This document shows positions 1-7,364 of a stretch of DNA of 17,831 nt, in pieces (the first letter of the stretch is position 1; each line of letters opens with the position of its first letter). A program made the position numbers and the translations under genes. Below the pieces are notes generated by a model. It ran no database searches. It saw only the letters and a program-made list of their open reading frames with translations, and had not been told where the DNA came from. Source of the DNA: CAZLBC01 sp964557575 (GTDB taxonomy: Bacteria; Planctomycetota; Phycisphaerae; SM23-33); assembly GCA_964557575.1 (NCBI GenBank), contig CAZLBC010000093.1:1-17831 (forward strand). Direction: 5' to 3'.

Positions 1-3000
1 TGATCCGCGGGCGGATCGAGAGCCACTCGACGCCCGGGAAGACCGGGTCGTCGATCGCGCGGACCTCCTCGTCGCCGCGGTAGGGGCACATCGCGTCGAC
101 CCAGGCGATCAGTTTCCGGCGGCTGATCTCGTCGACCTTAACCTTGTGGTGCTTCCCGCTCGAGACCAGCGCGATCAGCCGGCTCCGGTAGGACAGTTTC
201 GTCATCGGTTCGGGCGTCGCGTAGCCCGCCGGATCGCGCTTGCCGTACCCCTCGACCATGATCATGTCGGCGATGCCCCAGCCCGGGGGCGGGTCCTTCG
301 GCGGCGCGTAGGCCTTCCCCCAGGACGGACGGCCCGTGAACAGCCAGTAGGTCTCTTCGAAGCCCAGGCGGCCCGGCCGCGGCGTCATGTCCACCGCCTT
401 CCTGCCCTTCCCGTCGCCCTGGTGGCATTTCGCGCAGTACGTGTCCAGGACCGGACGGACGTACCGGGCCCAGCTGACCGTGTCGCGACCCCACGGCGGC
501 GGCGTGATGTCGCGGGGCGGCCGGTTGGCGGCGATGCTCGCCGCGACGTTCTGCTGGACGGTCCCGCGCAGCTCGTGGCAGCCCACGCAGCCGCGGCGCT
601 CGCCCGGCATCACGCCGGTGAAGCTCCGCATCGTCTGCAGCGCGCGGTGCCGCCCGTCGAGCAGCTGGAAGTGGAGCGGGATCCCGAACGGCGCGTTGAA
701 GCAGACCGAGCCGTCCTTCTCGACGGGCACCGTGCCCAGTACCCGCTTGACCCCCTCCGACTGGACGCCCGAGACCACCGGCCCGGTCGACAGGTAGGGC
801 CGCTTGTGCCAGTAGGTGTAGGTCTTGTGCTCGATCGTCAGGACCCGCAGGTACTGCGCCCGGCCCTTCAGGATGTCCGGGACGCCCTCGTGGACGTCGT
901 TGCTGAATATCACGCCGCCGGCCGGGTTGTCGCGCGCGGCGCGGGTCGGCCAGTCGACCAGGTCCGGACGGACGGGAGGGCGTTTCCGCGGCGCGAGGGG
1001 CATCGCGTGCAGGATGTTCTTCGCGCCCTCGTAGATCAGCTCCCGGTTGCCGTCGACGTCCATGAGGTAGAGCAGGAACTTCCCGCCGCGCTGCGCCGAG
1101 ACGATGAAATCCTTCTCCCCGAGCGGACAGGGGGAGTAGTAGGCCCGGTAGCGGCCGCTGGGGTGGTAGCGCGGCGATTCGACCGGGTCGACCGGCCCGT
1201 TGCCCGACTCCGGCCAGGCGACGTCGGCGGTCACCTTCGTCAGCCCGTCGGGAAAGTTCAGCCCCTTCTCCGGATCGATGATCCCCACCGAGCCGGCGAA
1301 CCAGTTGTGGTGGGCGCTGCCGGTGAACATGATGCGGCGGCTGCCGGGTATGGGCCGGGCGTCCTTGAGCAGGTCGGGCCAGACGCTCTGGTTGCCCCAC
1401 AGCGTGTTGACCTGCGTGCCGTCGGGATTGACCGTCCAGAGCCCCTGCGCCCGCCACAGCGGCTTGTCGGTATATTCCCACCGCGTGTAGACGATCCGCC
1501 CGTCGTGCATCACCGCGGGCAGGTAGTCCGGCTCGTTGTTGCGCGAGACGATGTAGATGTTCTTCCCGTCCCGGTCGCAGCGGGCCAGCACGTAGGCGTT
1601 GGTCGGCGGCATGCAGCGGACGTAGGTATTGCCGCGGGTGGTGCAGAAGAGCAGGTGCTCTTCGTCCGGCAGGTAAATCGGATCGAGGTCGTCGTAGGGG
1701 CCCGCCGTCAACTGCCGCAGGCCCGCCCCGTCGGCGGCGATCTCGTAGAGGTGGAACGACTTCTCGTTGTGCGGCTTGAAGCAGAAGAGGACCTTCGTGC
1801 CGTCCCACGATACGTCCGGGCGCCAGAAGGCGCCGTGCAGGGGTTCCTTCGGCATCAACTGCCGCAGCGCGCCCGCCGGCGAGAGGCCCTCGAGAACCAG
1901 CAGCCGGGCGCCGGGAACGGCGGAGTACCCCAGCCGGTGCTTCGTCTCGTGCCGCGGCTCGCTGCCGGCGGGCAGGGGCATGTCCACGAACAGCACGCGG
2001 TCGAAATCGACGACGGGGTTCTCGAACATGATCTTCCGCTTGAGTGCCCTGACCCTGAAATACAGTGCCGGGTCCGGTTTCCGAAGCGCGGCCGCTTCCT
2101 GCTCCAGCCCGTCGAGCGCCGGCGGACACACGACGCCGATCCGGGCGGCGAGCTGCCGGGTCCACCGGATCTCGTCGGCAATCCGCGCGGGGGTCGGGTT
2201 TCCGTCCGCCTGGAAAAGCCAGTCGTTCTCAAGCACCGCCCGGGCCTCGTCGGCGGTCAGCGACCGCGTCTCGGGCGTGGCGGGAGTCACGTAGGGCGCA
2301 ACCCGCTCCCGCCCGGCGGGACGCCGGGGAGCGGGATAGTTCTCGTCGATCAGGCGGGCGAGGGCGGTCCATTCTTCGACCGTCGATTCACTGGTATTCT
2401 GCAGTGCCTCGAACCGTTCCCTGATATCCGCGATCTCCCGCCACTTTTCGCGCTGAGCCGGCTTGAGGTGCGCCCACTGGAATTCCGTCAGCGGCATGAA
2501 TTCGCAGAGCGCCGCCACCTTCCGCGCGACCGCCGTCCGGACCGCCGGCACGACCTTCACCCCGCCCTTCGCGGCGAGCCGCGCGATTTCCCCGTCGGTG
2601 AGGGCGTCGCTGTAGATCCGCAGGTCGTCGATCAGCCCCTGGAAGCACTCCCGGCCGTTGGTCGACCCGATGCAGCCCTCCGCCGGTCCGCCGGCGCTGA
2701 TTGCCCCGGCCCGGTCGAGCACGCCGACCGGTGCGCCGTCCAGGAACACCCGCATGGTCTTCCCGTCGAAGACAGCCGCGCAGTGATGCCACCGCCCGTC
2801 GGTCACCCGCCCCGGATCGATCCCGGCGTCGCACTCGACGTACCCGTTGACATTGAGCCCCAGGGAGAGGACCCTGCCGTGTTCCTGGAAGGAGAACAGG
2901 ACGCGGCGGTCGCCGTCCTCCTTCCGGAATATCTCGTTGTACCGCTGAAAGCCGGCGGGCTTGACCCATGCGCTGAAGGTGATCGTCCTGATACCGGTGA

Positions 3001-3247
3001 AGTCGGGCCGCGGGCCGCAGTGCAGCCGGTGGGTCCCCGAAAGCCGGACGGCGTTCCCGAACACGCCGGCCGCCCGCGGCGGCGCCGTTCGCATCGACAC
3101 GTCGGCGTCGCCGCGGACGTCGGCGCAGACCCGGCCGCCGTCCTCGTCGAACGTCCAGTGCGCCAGGAGCGCCCGAGGCGGTATGGATTCGGCCGCGGCC
3201 GCGGGTGCCGCCGTCATCAGCGCCAGCCATACTGCGATCGTTCTCAT
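1..3247 (-). CDS. Secreted LamG / beta-propeller / HzsA-related multidomain protein (3' end outside window)
   Basis: At least 1082 codons read without a stop on the minus strand and continue past base 1. The start is ATG at 3247, with GGAGAA six bases upstream (3254-3259) and a clean signal peptide (MRTIAVWLALMTAAPAAAAE). Residues ~25-215 form a LamG/concanavalin-like domain (DGRWHHCAAVFDGKTMRVFLDG, ending in FQGLIDDLRIY). Residues ~430-720 look like PD40/WD40-like propeller blades (DVSWDGTKVLFCFKP, DDLDPIYLPDEEHLLF). Residues ~830-892 hold the segment GTVPVEKDGS...GERRGCVGCHE, seen in proteins related to hydrazine synthase alpha subunit. There are two CxxCH motifs, at C887/C890/H891 and C938/C941/H942; such motifs normally bind c-type haem. 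The protein is probably periplasmic or surface-exposed, and its substrate is unknown. HzsA-like proteins are common in PVC bacteria that do not perform anammox, so hydrazine synthesis is not implied. It is divergent from the nucleotidyltransferase gene. Confidence 0.85.
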   Translation of the reverse strand, partial: MRTIAVWLALMTAAPAAAAESIPPRALLAHWTFDEDGGRVCADVRGDADVSMRTAPPRAAGVFGNAVRLSGTHRLHCGPRPDFTGIRTITFSAWVKPAGFQRYNEIFRKEDGDRRVLFSFQEHGRVLSLGLNVNGYVECDAGIDPGRVTDGRWHHCAAVFDGKTMRVFLDGAPVGVLDRAGAISAGGPAEGCIGSTNGRECFQGLIDDLRIYSDALTDGEIARLAAKGGVKVVPAVRTAVARKVAALCEFMPLTEFQWAHLKPAQREKWREIADIRERFEALQNTSESTVEEWTALARLIDENYPAPRRPAGRERVAPYVTPATPETRSLTADEARAVLENDWLFQADGNPTPARIADEIRWTRQLAARIGVVCPPALDGLEQEAAALRKPDPALYFRVRALKRKIMFENPVVDFDRVLFVDMPLPAGSEPRHETKHRLGYSAVPGARLLVLEGLSPAGALRQLMPKEPLHGAFWRPDVSWDGTKVLFCFKPHNEKSFHLYEIAADGAGLRQLTAGPYDDLDPIYLPDEEHLLFCTTRGNTYVRCMPPTNAYVLARCDRDGKNIYIVSRNNEPDYLPAVMHDGRIVYTRWEYTDKPLWRAQGLWTVNPDGTQVNTLWGNQSVWPDLLKDARPIPGSRRIMFTGSAHHNWFAGSVGIIDPEKGLNFPDGLTKVTADVAWPESGNGPVDPVESPRYHPSGRYRAYYSPCPLGEKDFIVSAQRGGKFLLYLMDVDGNRELIYEGAKNILHAMPLAPRKRPPVRPDLVDWPTRAARDNPAGGVIFSNDVHEGVPDILKGRAQYLRVLTIEHKTYTYWHKRPYLSTGPVVSGVQSEGVKRVLGTVPVEKDGSVCFNAPFGIPLHFQLLDGRHRALQTMRSFTGVMPGERRGCVGCHELRGTVQQNVAASIAANRPPRDITPPPWGRDTVSWARYVRPVLDTYCAKCHQGDGKGRKAVDMTPRPGRLGFEETYWLFTGRPSWGKAYAPPKDPPPGWGIADMIMVEGYGKRDPAGYATPEPMTKLSYRSRLIALVSSGKHHKVKVDEISRRKLIAWVDAMCPYRGDEEVRAIDDPVFPGVEWLSIRPRI

Positions 3248-3317
3248 GCGCCGTTCTCCAGGCTCTCCAGCCACCGCTCGTACCGGTCGCGGTATCTTCC
3301 CGCTCATCGACACATAG

Positions 3318-3325
3318 TGTATACT
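3318..3325. promoter_or_regulatory. Possible shared TATA-like box between divergent genes
   Basis: The 108-bp gap between the minus-strand HzsA-like gene and the plus-strand nucleotidyltransferase holds a palindromic GTATAC core. It reads TATACT on the plus strand (3320-3325, five of six matches to TATAAT) and TATACA on the minus strand. No convincing -35 hexamer sits at the right distance on either strand, so this is only a candidate. The nucleotidyltransferase start lies about 30 bases downstream. Confidence 0.2.
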
Positions 3326-3355
3326 GAATCCGATGACAGATCGGATCCATTCATT

Positions 3356-3907
3356 ATGACTGAAGAATTCGAGATGCTCAAGGACATCGCCTCGCGTTTG
3401 GACAGCGCGGGAATAGAATACATGATGACCGGCTCCATGGCCATGGCCCTTTATGCATCTCCGAGAATGACACGGGATGTCGATATCATAATCCGGGTGT
3501 CGCCGGATGACAGCGGTCGCATCGTAGAACTGTTCCGGGACGAATACTACATCGAAGAAACGGCAGTGAGGGACGCGATCCAAAACCGCGGCATGTTCAA
3601 CGCCATACACAACAAGTCGGTCATCAAGGTCGATTTCATTATCCGCAAAGACGATGAATACCGCCGGGAGGAATTCTCCCGCAGAAAAAGAACTGCTGTG
3701 CAGGGGATGTCCATATCCGTGGTGTCCCCGGAGGACCTGATACTCTCGAAGCTTGTGTGGTCGAAGATGTCGGACTCTGAGCTGCAATTCAGAGACGCCC
3801 GGCAGATAGTGTCCTCGCTGAAAGATCTGGATCGGGCCTATATGGACACCTGGGCGGAAAAGCTCCACGTCGGCGCATTATTGAACAAGGCGCGCGGACA
3901 TGAATGA
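3356..3907 (+). CDS. Nucleotidyltransferase-fold protein (MNT / AbiEii / DUF6036-like)
   Basis: A 183-aa protein with the hallmark of the minimal DNA polymerase-beta-type nucleotidyltransferase fold: G26-S27 in TGSMAMALYASPR, the D-x-D pair D41/D43 (TRDVDIII) and a third acidic position, D93 (VIKVDFII). The family transfers nucleoside monophosphates to proteins or tRNA and often acts as one half of a toxin-antitoxin pair (AbiE, MNT/HEPN). The open frame extends far upstream, but only as antisense to the HzsA-like gene. ATG 3356 is the first start outside that gene's coding region; no strong ribosome binding site precedes it, and ATG at 3374 is an alternative. Base composition is visibly less GC-rich than the neighbours, with many A/T-ending codons, which suggests acquisition. 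It overlaps the next gene by 8 bp, implying translational coupling. Confidence 0.8.
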   Translation: MTEEFEMLKDIASRLDSAGIEYMMTGSMAMALYASPRMTRDVDIIIRVSPDDSGRIVELFRDEYYIEETAVRDAIQNRGMFNAIHNKSVIKVDFIIRKDDEYRREEFSRRKRTAVQGMSISVVSPEDLILSKLVWSKMSDSELQFRDARQIVSSLKDLDRAYMDTWAEKLHVGALLNKARGHE

Positions 3908-4169
3908 TACCCCGCGCGAGATCGAGCAGCGATATCTGTCGATGATGGCGAAAAAGACCCCGGCCGAACGCCTCGAAATGGCGTGCAGCATGTTCGACAC
4001 GGCACGGCTGCTGATGAGGGCCGGGCTGGAGGAGCGATTCGGCACGCTCAACGAAGCGCACATGCGGGGGCGGATATTCCTGCGAATGTACGGCGATGAT
4101 TTCAGCCGTTCCGCACTCGAGCGAATGGCGGGGTCCATCCCCGGCATGGAACTTGACCGGGACGGCTGA
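3900..4169 (+). CDS. Small conserved hypothetical partner of the nucleotidyltransferase
   Basis: An 89-aa, charged, probably all-alpha protein without signal peptide or membrane segment. The pattern TPAERLEMACSMFDTARLL followed by LRMYGDDFS resembles, from memory, short proteins found next to nucleotidyltransferase-like genes in many bacteria. Its function is not established. The start codon lies inside the end of the upstream gene (8-bp overlap), so the two are probably co-translated. By context it could be the partner in a toxin-antitoxin-like pair, but it shows no recognisable HEPN motif (R-x4-6-H), so the classical MNT/HEPN arrangement is not supported. The region after its stop contains a terminator-like hairpin. 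Confidence 0.65.
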   Translation: MNDTPREIEQRYLSMMAKKTPAERLEMACSMFDTARLLMRAGLEERFGTLNEAHMRGRIFLRMYGDDFSRSALERMAGSIPGMELDRDG

Positions 4170-4264
4170 TTCAGTCCCCTGCGTTTTCCCCGGCCAACCG
4201 CTTGTATCGAGCCCGCTCGTCGGTGCCCCGTTTCTCGCCGACGCCCATCTGAAGCGCGGGCTGC

Positions 4265-4296
4265 CGGCCCCGGTATTCTCGTCGGGCCGTCTTTTT
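4265..4296 (+). terminator. Candidate Rho-independent terminator of the nucleotidyltransferase cassette
   Basis: CGGCCCCG (4265-4272) pairs with CGGGCCG (4283-4289), giving a seven-pair stem with one bulged C. The loop is ten bases (4273-4282), and five T residues follow at 4292-4296. It sits ~95 bases after the 89-aa gene and before the convergent CPBP protease gene. The rest of 4170-4384 shows no supported gene. Confidence 0.45.
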
Positions 4297-4384
4297 ATGC
4301 ACGTGTCGACAGGCGCGGCCGTCTTCCTGCAGCTCGGATCGACCGGTATGTCGCTGTTGGGCCGATGAAAACACAACAAGCCCC

Positions 4385-5848
4385 CTACAGAAACAGCCCC
4401 CAGATCAGGCCGAAGACCAGGCCGTTGTGAAGCGCGTGCATCGTCATCGGGGCGATCAGGGATCCCCGCCACTCCCGCACCGCCGCCAGGTTGAACCCCA
4501 GGGCCAGCAGGACCGGCATGGCGACGAAGCCGACGGGGTGGATCACGGCAAACACGGCCCCCGTGAGAAGTGCGGACGGAAAGAAACCCAGTTTCCGCCG
4601 AAGATGGTGATAGAAGCCGCCGCGGAAGACCGCCTCCTCGACCAGGGGCGCCCACGCGCAGATCATCAGGAACACCAGGGCCGGGTCGACCCCCCCGCCC
4701 CCCTCCTTCATCTGCTCGACGATCGGATGGACCCCCGGCGACTCGGACAGCAGCGCAGTCAGGATCGCCGTGACGATAAAACCGGCGACCAGGACGGGGA
4801 ACCCGGCGACGTACCCGAGCAGGCCGCAGCCGATCTCCCGGATCACGCCCCTGCCCGCGTGCAGTCCCAGCCCGTTTTTCAGTTCCTCCCGTGAGACGCC
4901 GCGCAGGAGCGGCCACAGGATCACGGCCGCCAGGACCCACATGACCGCCATCCCCACCCCGGGGCCGGGTGCAACCGGCAGTACATGCAGAACCAGCGCC
5001 AGTAGGATCGGACCGACCAGGAAGATGATCGGGATCTCCAGGAAGGCCGTGTTCGCCGCGGGGCGCATCCCCGGCCGCCGGGCATACCCGGAGCGGATAC
5101 GTTTCCGGGCGGCGAGAACCAGAGCGAGAATGAACAGGACCAGCCCGCCGATCACCAGCAGCAGGAGCCCGCCGAGAAAGGCCAGGATCACCGCAACCGT
5201 GCGCGTGGCTTCCCGCATGACCCGCCGCCGCAACGGGTCGCCGCGGCCGCGGCCGTAGCTGAGGGCGAGCCGCCCGAGCCAGTGGTACTTGTTTTTCAAC
5301 GTCTGCGCCGCATTCGGTCCGACCGATGCAACGCCGTCGGTGTAGATGGCTTCCAGGACCCGCGCGTGGCGGGCGACGTCGGCATCGAGACCGGCCGACG
5401 CCCGCAACGCCTCGAGCCGCGCCAGGGCCTGGTTGCCGCCGGCCAGTTCCGCAACCACGGGAATCACCATCAGTCGTTCCCGGTCCGTGGCCGGGAGTTT
5501 TTCGAGCTGCGCGAGGAGTGAGTCGACGGTCTGTTTCCGGTTGGGGGCCGCCGACAGCAGCCGTGCGGCGCCGACCATGTACCGGGCCTGCATCTCGAGG
5601 GCGAGGCGCCGGGGGTGTACCGGCGTCGCGCCCTGCTCCGCGCCGCCGCCGACGGCGTTGAACAGGACGTAGAGGCCCACCAGGAGGACCAGCAACAGCC
5701 AGCAGATCGCCCTCCCGAGAAACCCGGAGGGTCGCCGCCGCGGATCCGGGAACCCCTGCGGGGGATCGGGATACTCATGCGGAAGATCCGGGAACGCCGG
5801 CGGGGTATCGGGGAACTCCTGCCTGCCGTCGGGGTATTCGTTATCCAT
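4385..5848 (-). CDS. CPBP-family intramembrane metalloprotease (CAAX protease-like)
   Basis: A 487-aa polytopic membrane protein with the three CPBP (ABI/Rce1) motifs. Motif 1 is EEAVFRGG with E404/E405 and R409, motif 2 is F433-AVI-H437, and motif 3 is H471-ALH-N475. These Glu and His residues form the active site in Rce1-type proteases; the bacterial substrate cannot be deduced. The N-terminal ~38 residues are five proline-rich heptads, followed by one transmembrane helix (~42-65). A soluble helical stretch comes next (~70-190), then another helix pair (~200-230) and the membrane-embedded protease domain to the C terminus. That is longer than typical CPBP proteins (~200-300 aa). A TTG codon lies directly before ATG 5848; ATG is preferred. 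The ribosome binding site is weak. The gene is divergent from the short HzsA-like gene. Confidence 0.88.
   Translation of the reverse strand: MDNEYPDGRQEFPDTPPAFPDLPHEYPDPPQGFPDPRRRPSGFLGRAICWLLLVLLVGLYVLFNAVGGGAEQGATPVHPRRLALEMQARYMVGAARLLSAAPNRKQTVDSLLAQLEKLPATDRERLMVIPVVAELAGGNQALARLEALRASAGLDADVARHARVLEAIYTDGVASVGPNAAQTLKNKYHWLGRLALSYGRGRGDPLRRRVMREATRTVAVILAFLGGLLLLVIGGLVLFILALVLAARKRIRSGYARRPGMRPAANTAFLEIPIIFLVGPILLALVLHVLPVAPGPGVGMAVMWVLAAVILWPLLRGVSREELKNGLGLHAGRGVIREIGCGLLGYVAGFPVLVAGFIVTAILTALLSESPGVHPIVEQMKEGGGGVDPALVFLMICAWAPLVEEAVFRGGFYHHLRRKLGFFPSALLTGAVFAVIHPVGFVAMPVLLALGFNLAAVREWRGSLIAPMTMHALHNGLVFGLIWGLFL
5735..5839 (-). repeat. Five tandem 21-bp coding repeats (heptads x-[YF]-P-D-x-x-x)
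   Basis: Residues 4-38 of the CPBP protease are five back-to-back heptads: EYPDGRQ, EFPDTPP, AFPDLPH, EYPDPPQ, GFPDPRR. The [YF]-P-D core is invariant, and the DNA repeats every 21 bases with variation at other positions. The tail precedes the first membrane helix and is probably cytoplasmic and extended. It may serve as a docking or spacer segment; no function is known. Confidence 0.85.
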
Positions 5849-5886
5849 CAATCACGATCCGTTTTTACTGTCGGGAAACGAACCGC

Positions 5887-5915
5887 ATTGTCGCCGCCCG
5901 GCCTCGCAATAGCAA
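5887..5915 (-). promoter_or_regulatory. Candidate promoter of the CPBP protease gene
   Basis: On the minus strand, TTGCTA (5915-5910) is separated by 17 bases from GACAAT (5892-5887). Each hexamer has four matches to the sigma-70 consensus. The predicted transcript starts ~30 bases before ATG 5848. It shares the intergenic region with the plus-strand promoter. Confidence 0.3.
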
Positions 5916-5924
5916 CCGAAACCC

Positions 5925-5952
5925 TTGGTCGACAGCGCAGCCGGGGTATAAT
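5925..5952 (+). promoter_or_regulatory. Candidate sigma-70-type promoter of the short HzsA-like gene
   Basis: A perfect TATAAT (5947-5952) lies 16 bases after TTGGTC (5925-5930). Transcription would start only about seven bases before ATG 5967. No Shine-Dalgarno sequence is visible, so translation may begin on an almost leaderless message. Confidence 0.4.
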
Positions 5953-5966
5953 TCAACACGACGCCC

Positions 5967-7190
5967 ATGCGATCCTTGCTCTTCATCCTGCTGACGGCGC
6001 TCCCGGCGGCCGCCGCCGACGGCCCCGTGTTCTACCGGTCGTTCGACCGGGGCACGGTGCGCGACGCGCTGACGGGCAGCGACCGGGACCTGCCGGCCGG
6101 GAAACAGACCCCCGCCGCCGTCAGCCTGTGGTTCAAGCCCGGCGGCGGAGACCGGCCGCAGGTCCTCTTCTGCTACGGGGCCATGCAGCGGGGCCGGGCC
6201 CGCGGGATCTGGCTGCCGCGGCCGGGGACGCTGTCGTTTTTTCACTGGGGGACCCCCGACCTCGCCGTGGATACCGGTGGTATCACCCCCGGCGCGTGGC
6301 ACCACGTCGCCGCGGTTTACGACGGGCGCGGGACGATGCGGCTCTACCTCGACGGCAAAAAGATCGGCGAACGGGCCGGCACGCCCACGGTGGTCGCGTC
6401 GTTCTCCCCCGGCCACGGCCGCACCGAGCACGCCGGCTTCATCACGATCGTCGATCCGCGCGGGGGGCCCGACGCGCGGCGGAACGCCCGGCGGATATCC
6501 CGGGGCCGGCAGTTGTACCGGGACCCCTACCCCCTCCGCGAAGACCTCTTCCTGGTGGCCGGGGAGACCGACATCCTCCTGATGGACGGCGCCGGCCGCA
6601 CTACCCGGCTCTTCGGCCTGCCCGCGGGCTGGCGGAAGGGCAGAATGAAGGTGCACGAGCCCCGCCCCCTGCGGGGCCGGGAGCGGGAGCGGGCGGTCCC
6701 GTCGCGGGTAGACTATTCCCGCGGCACGGGCACCGTGGTCCTGGAGAACGTCTACGTCGGGCGCAACATGGCGGGCGTGACGCCGGGGGAGATAAAGCGG
6801 CTGCTGGTCCTCGATGTCCTGCCGAAGCCCTGCAACCTGTTCAGCGGCATGGAGCCTCTCAGCTACGGCGGGACCTTCCTGCTGGAGCGGATACTGGGCA
6901 CGGTCCCCGTCGAACCCGACGGCTCGGCCAACATGCGGCTCCCGGCCATGCGGCCCCTGTTCTTCGTGGCCCAGGACGCCGCGGGGATGTCGGTCAAGCG
7001 GATGCAGAGCTTCCTGACCCTCCAGCCCGGCGAGAAGGCCAGTTGCCTCGGCTGCCACGAGAAGCGGGGCGAGACGCCGAAGGCCGAGCGGACCCTGATG
7101 GCCATGGACCGGCCGCCCAGCCGCATCCGCCCGGTGGACGGGGCGCCCGACGTCTTCGACTTCCCCCGCGACACCAGATCCTGCGACTGA
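5967..7190 (+). CDS. Shortened HzsA-related protein: partial LamG joined to HzsA-like C-terminal module; probably a deletion derivative
   Basis: A 407-aa protein with signal peptide MRSLLFILLTALPAAAA. Residues ~25-158 are a LamG-type domain (GAWHHVAAVYDG, MRLYLDGKKIGE) that stops before its last strands. At about residue 158 (base ~6440) the sequence passes directly into ITIVDPRGGPDARR, a segment that lies late in full-length HzsA-related proteins. It is followed by EPLSYGG, ILGTVPVEPDGSA and a CxxCH motif at C360/C363/H364. Relative to the 1-3247 gene, about 450 residues of propeller are absent. After VFDFPRD, where relatives continue into a second CxxCH domain, the reading frame ends within five codons. 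It may be a decaying paralogue, or a compact functional form that keeps the signal peptide, the partial LamG fold and one CxxCH site. The candidate promoter at 5925-5952 is intact. Confidence 0.75.
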   Translation: MRSLLFILLTALPAAAADGPVFYRSFDRGTVRDALTGSDRDLPAGKQTPAAVSLWFKPGGGDRPQVLFCYGAMQRGRARGIWLPRPGTLSFFHWGTPDLAVDTGGITPGAWHHVAAVYDGRGTMRLYLDGKKIGERAGTPTVVASFSPGHGRTEHAGFITIVDPRGGPDARRNARRISRGRQLYRDPYPLREDLFLVAGETDILLMDGAGRTTRLFGLPAGWRKGRMKVHEPRPLRGRERERAVPSRVDYSRGTGTVVLENVYVGRNMAGVTPGEIKRLLVLDVLPKPCNLFSGMEPLSYGGTFLLERILGTVPVEPDGSANMRLPAMRPLFFVAQDAAGMSVKRMQSFLTLQPGEKASCLGCHEKRGETPKAERTLMAMDRPPSRIRPVDGAPDVFDFPRDTRSCD

Positions 7191-7283
7191 CGGGGGATTT
7201 CGCTCACAGGAGTATTGTACAAAGGAAGAGGGGTACGGACAAGATAATGGCTGCGATCGTTGATAATCAGACTGAAACGGCCC

Positions 7284-7313
7284 TTGTACCCGGGGGCCCG
7301 GACACCGTATCAT
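7284..7313 (+). promoter_or_regulatory. Candidate promoter of the DUF1080 / TIM-barrel operon
   Basis: TTGTAC (7284-7289), an 18-base spacer and TATCAT (7308-7313, five of six matches). It lies ~50 bases before ATG 7365 in the 174-bp gap after the short HzsA-like gene. The spacer is one base longer than ideal. Confidence 0.3.
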
Positions 7314-7364
7314 GGAATGACGACACGCCCGGACAACCGAACCGATTGCAGAGAGGAGAGATCG

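Noticed and set aside
138..2165. Minus-strand open frame of 675 codons
   Set aside because: Arg/Ala/Gly-rich frame overlapping the HzsA-like gene. The frame with LamG, propeller and CxxCH motifs is the real one.
1..3247. True hydrazine synthase subunit (anammox)
   Set aside because: No beta/gamma subunits or other anammox genes are nearby. HzsA-like proteins occur widely in non-anammox PVC bacteria.
146..3355. Very long plus-strand open frame ahead of the nucleotidyltransferase
   Set aside because: It is antisense to the HzsA-like gene, Arg/Pro/Val-rich and without recognisable domains. Only the part from 3356 is a credible protein.
4171..4374. 67-codon minus-strand frame between the convergent genes
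   Set aside because: No recognisable motif and no good ribosome binding site. It overlaps the terminator-like hairpin.
7175..7364. Simple frameshift at the end of the short HzsA-like gene
   Set aside because: The alternative frame after 7180 gives QILRLTG, which resembles relatives for only a few residues. No second CxxCH or further homology follows, so a true loss is more likely.
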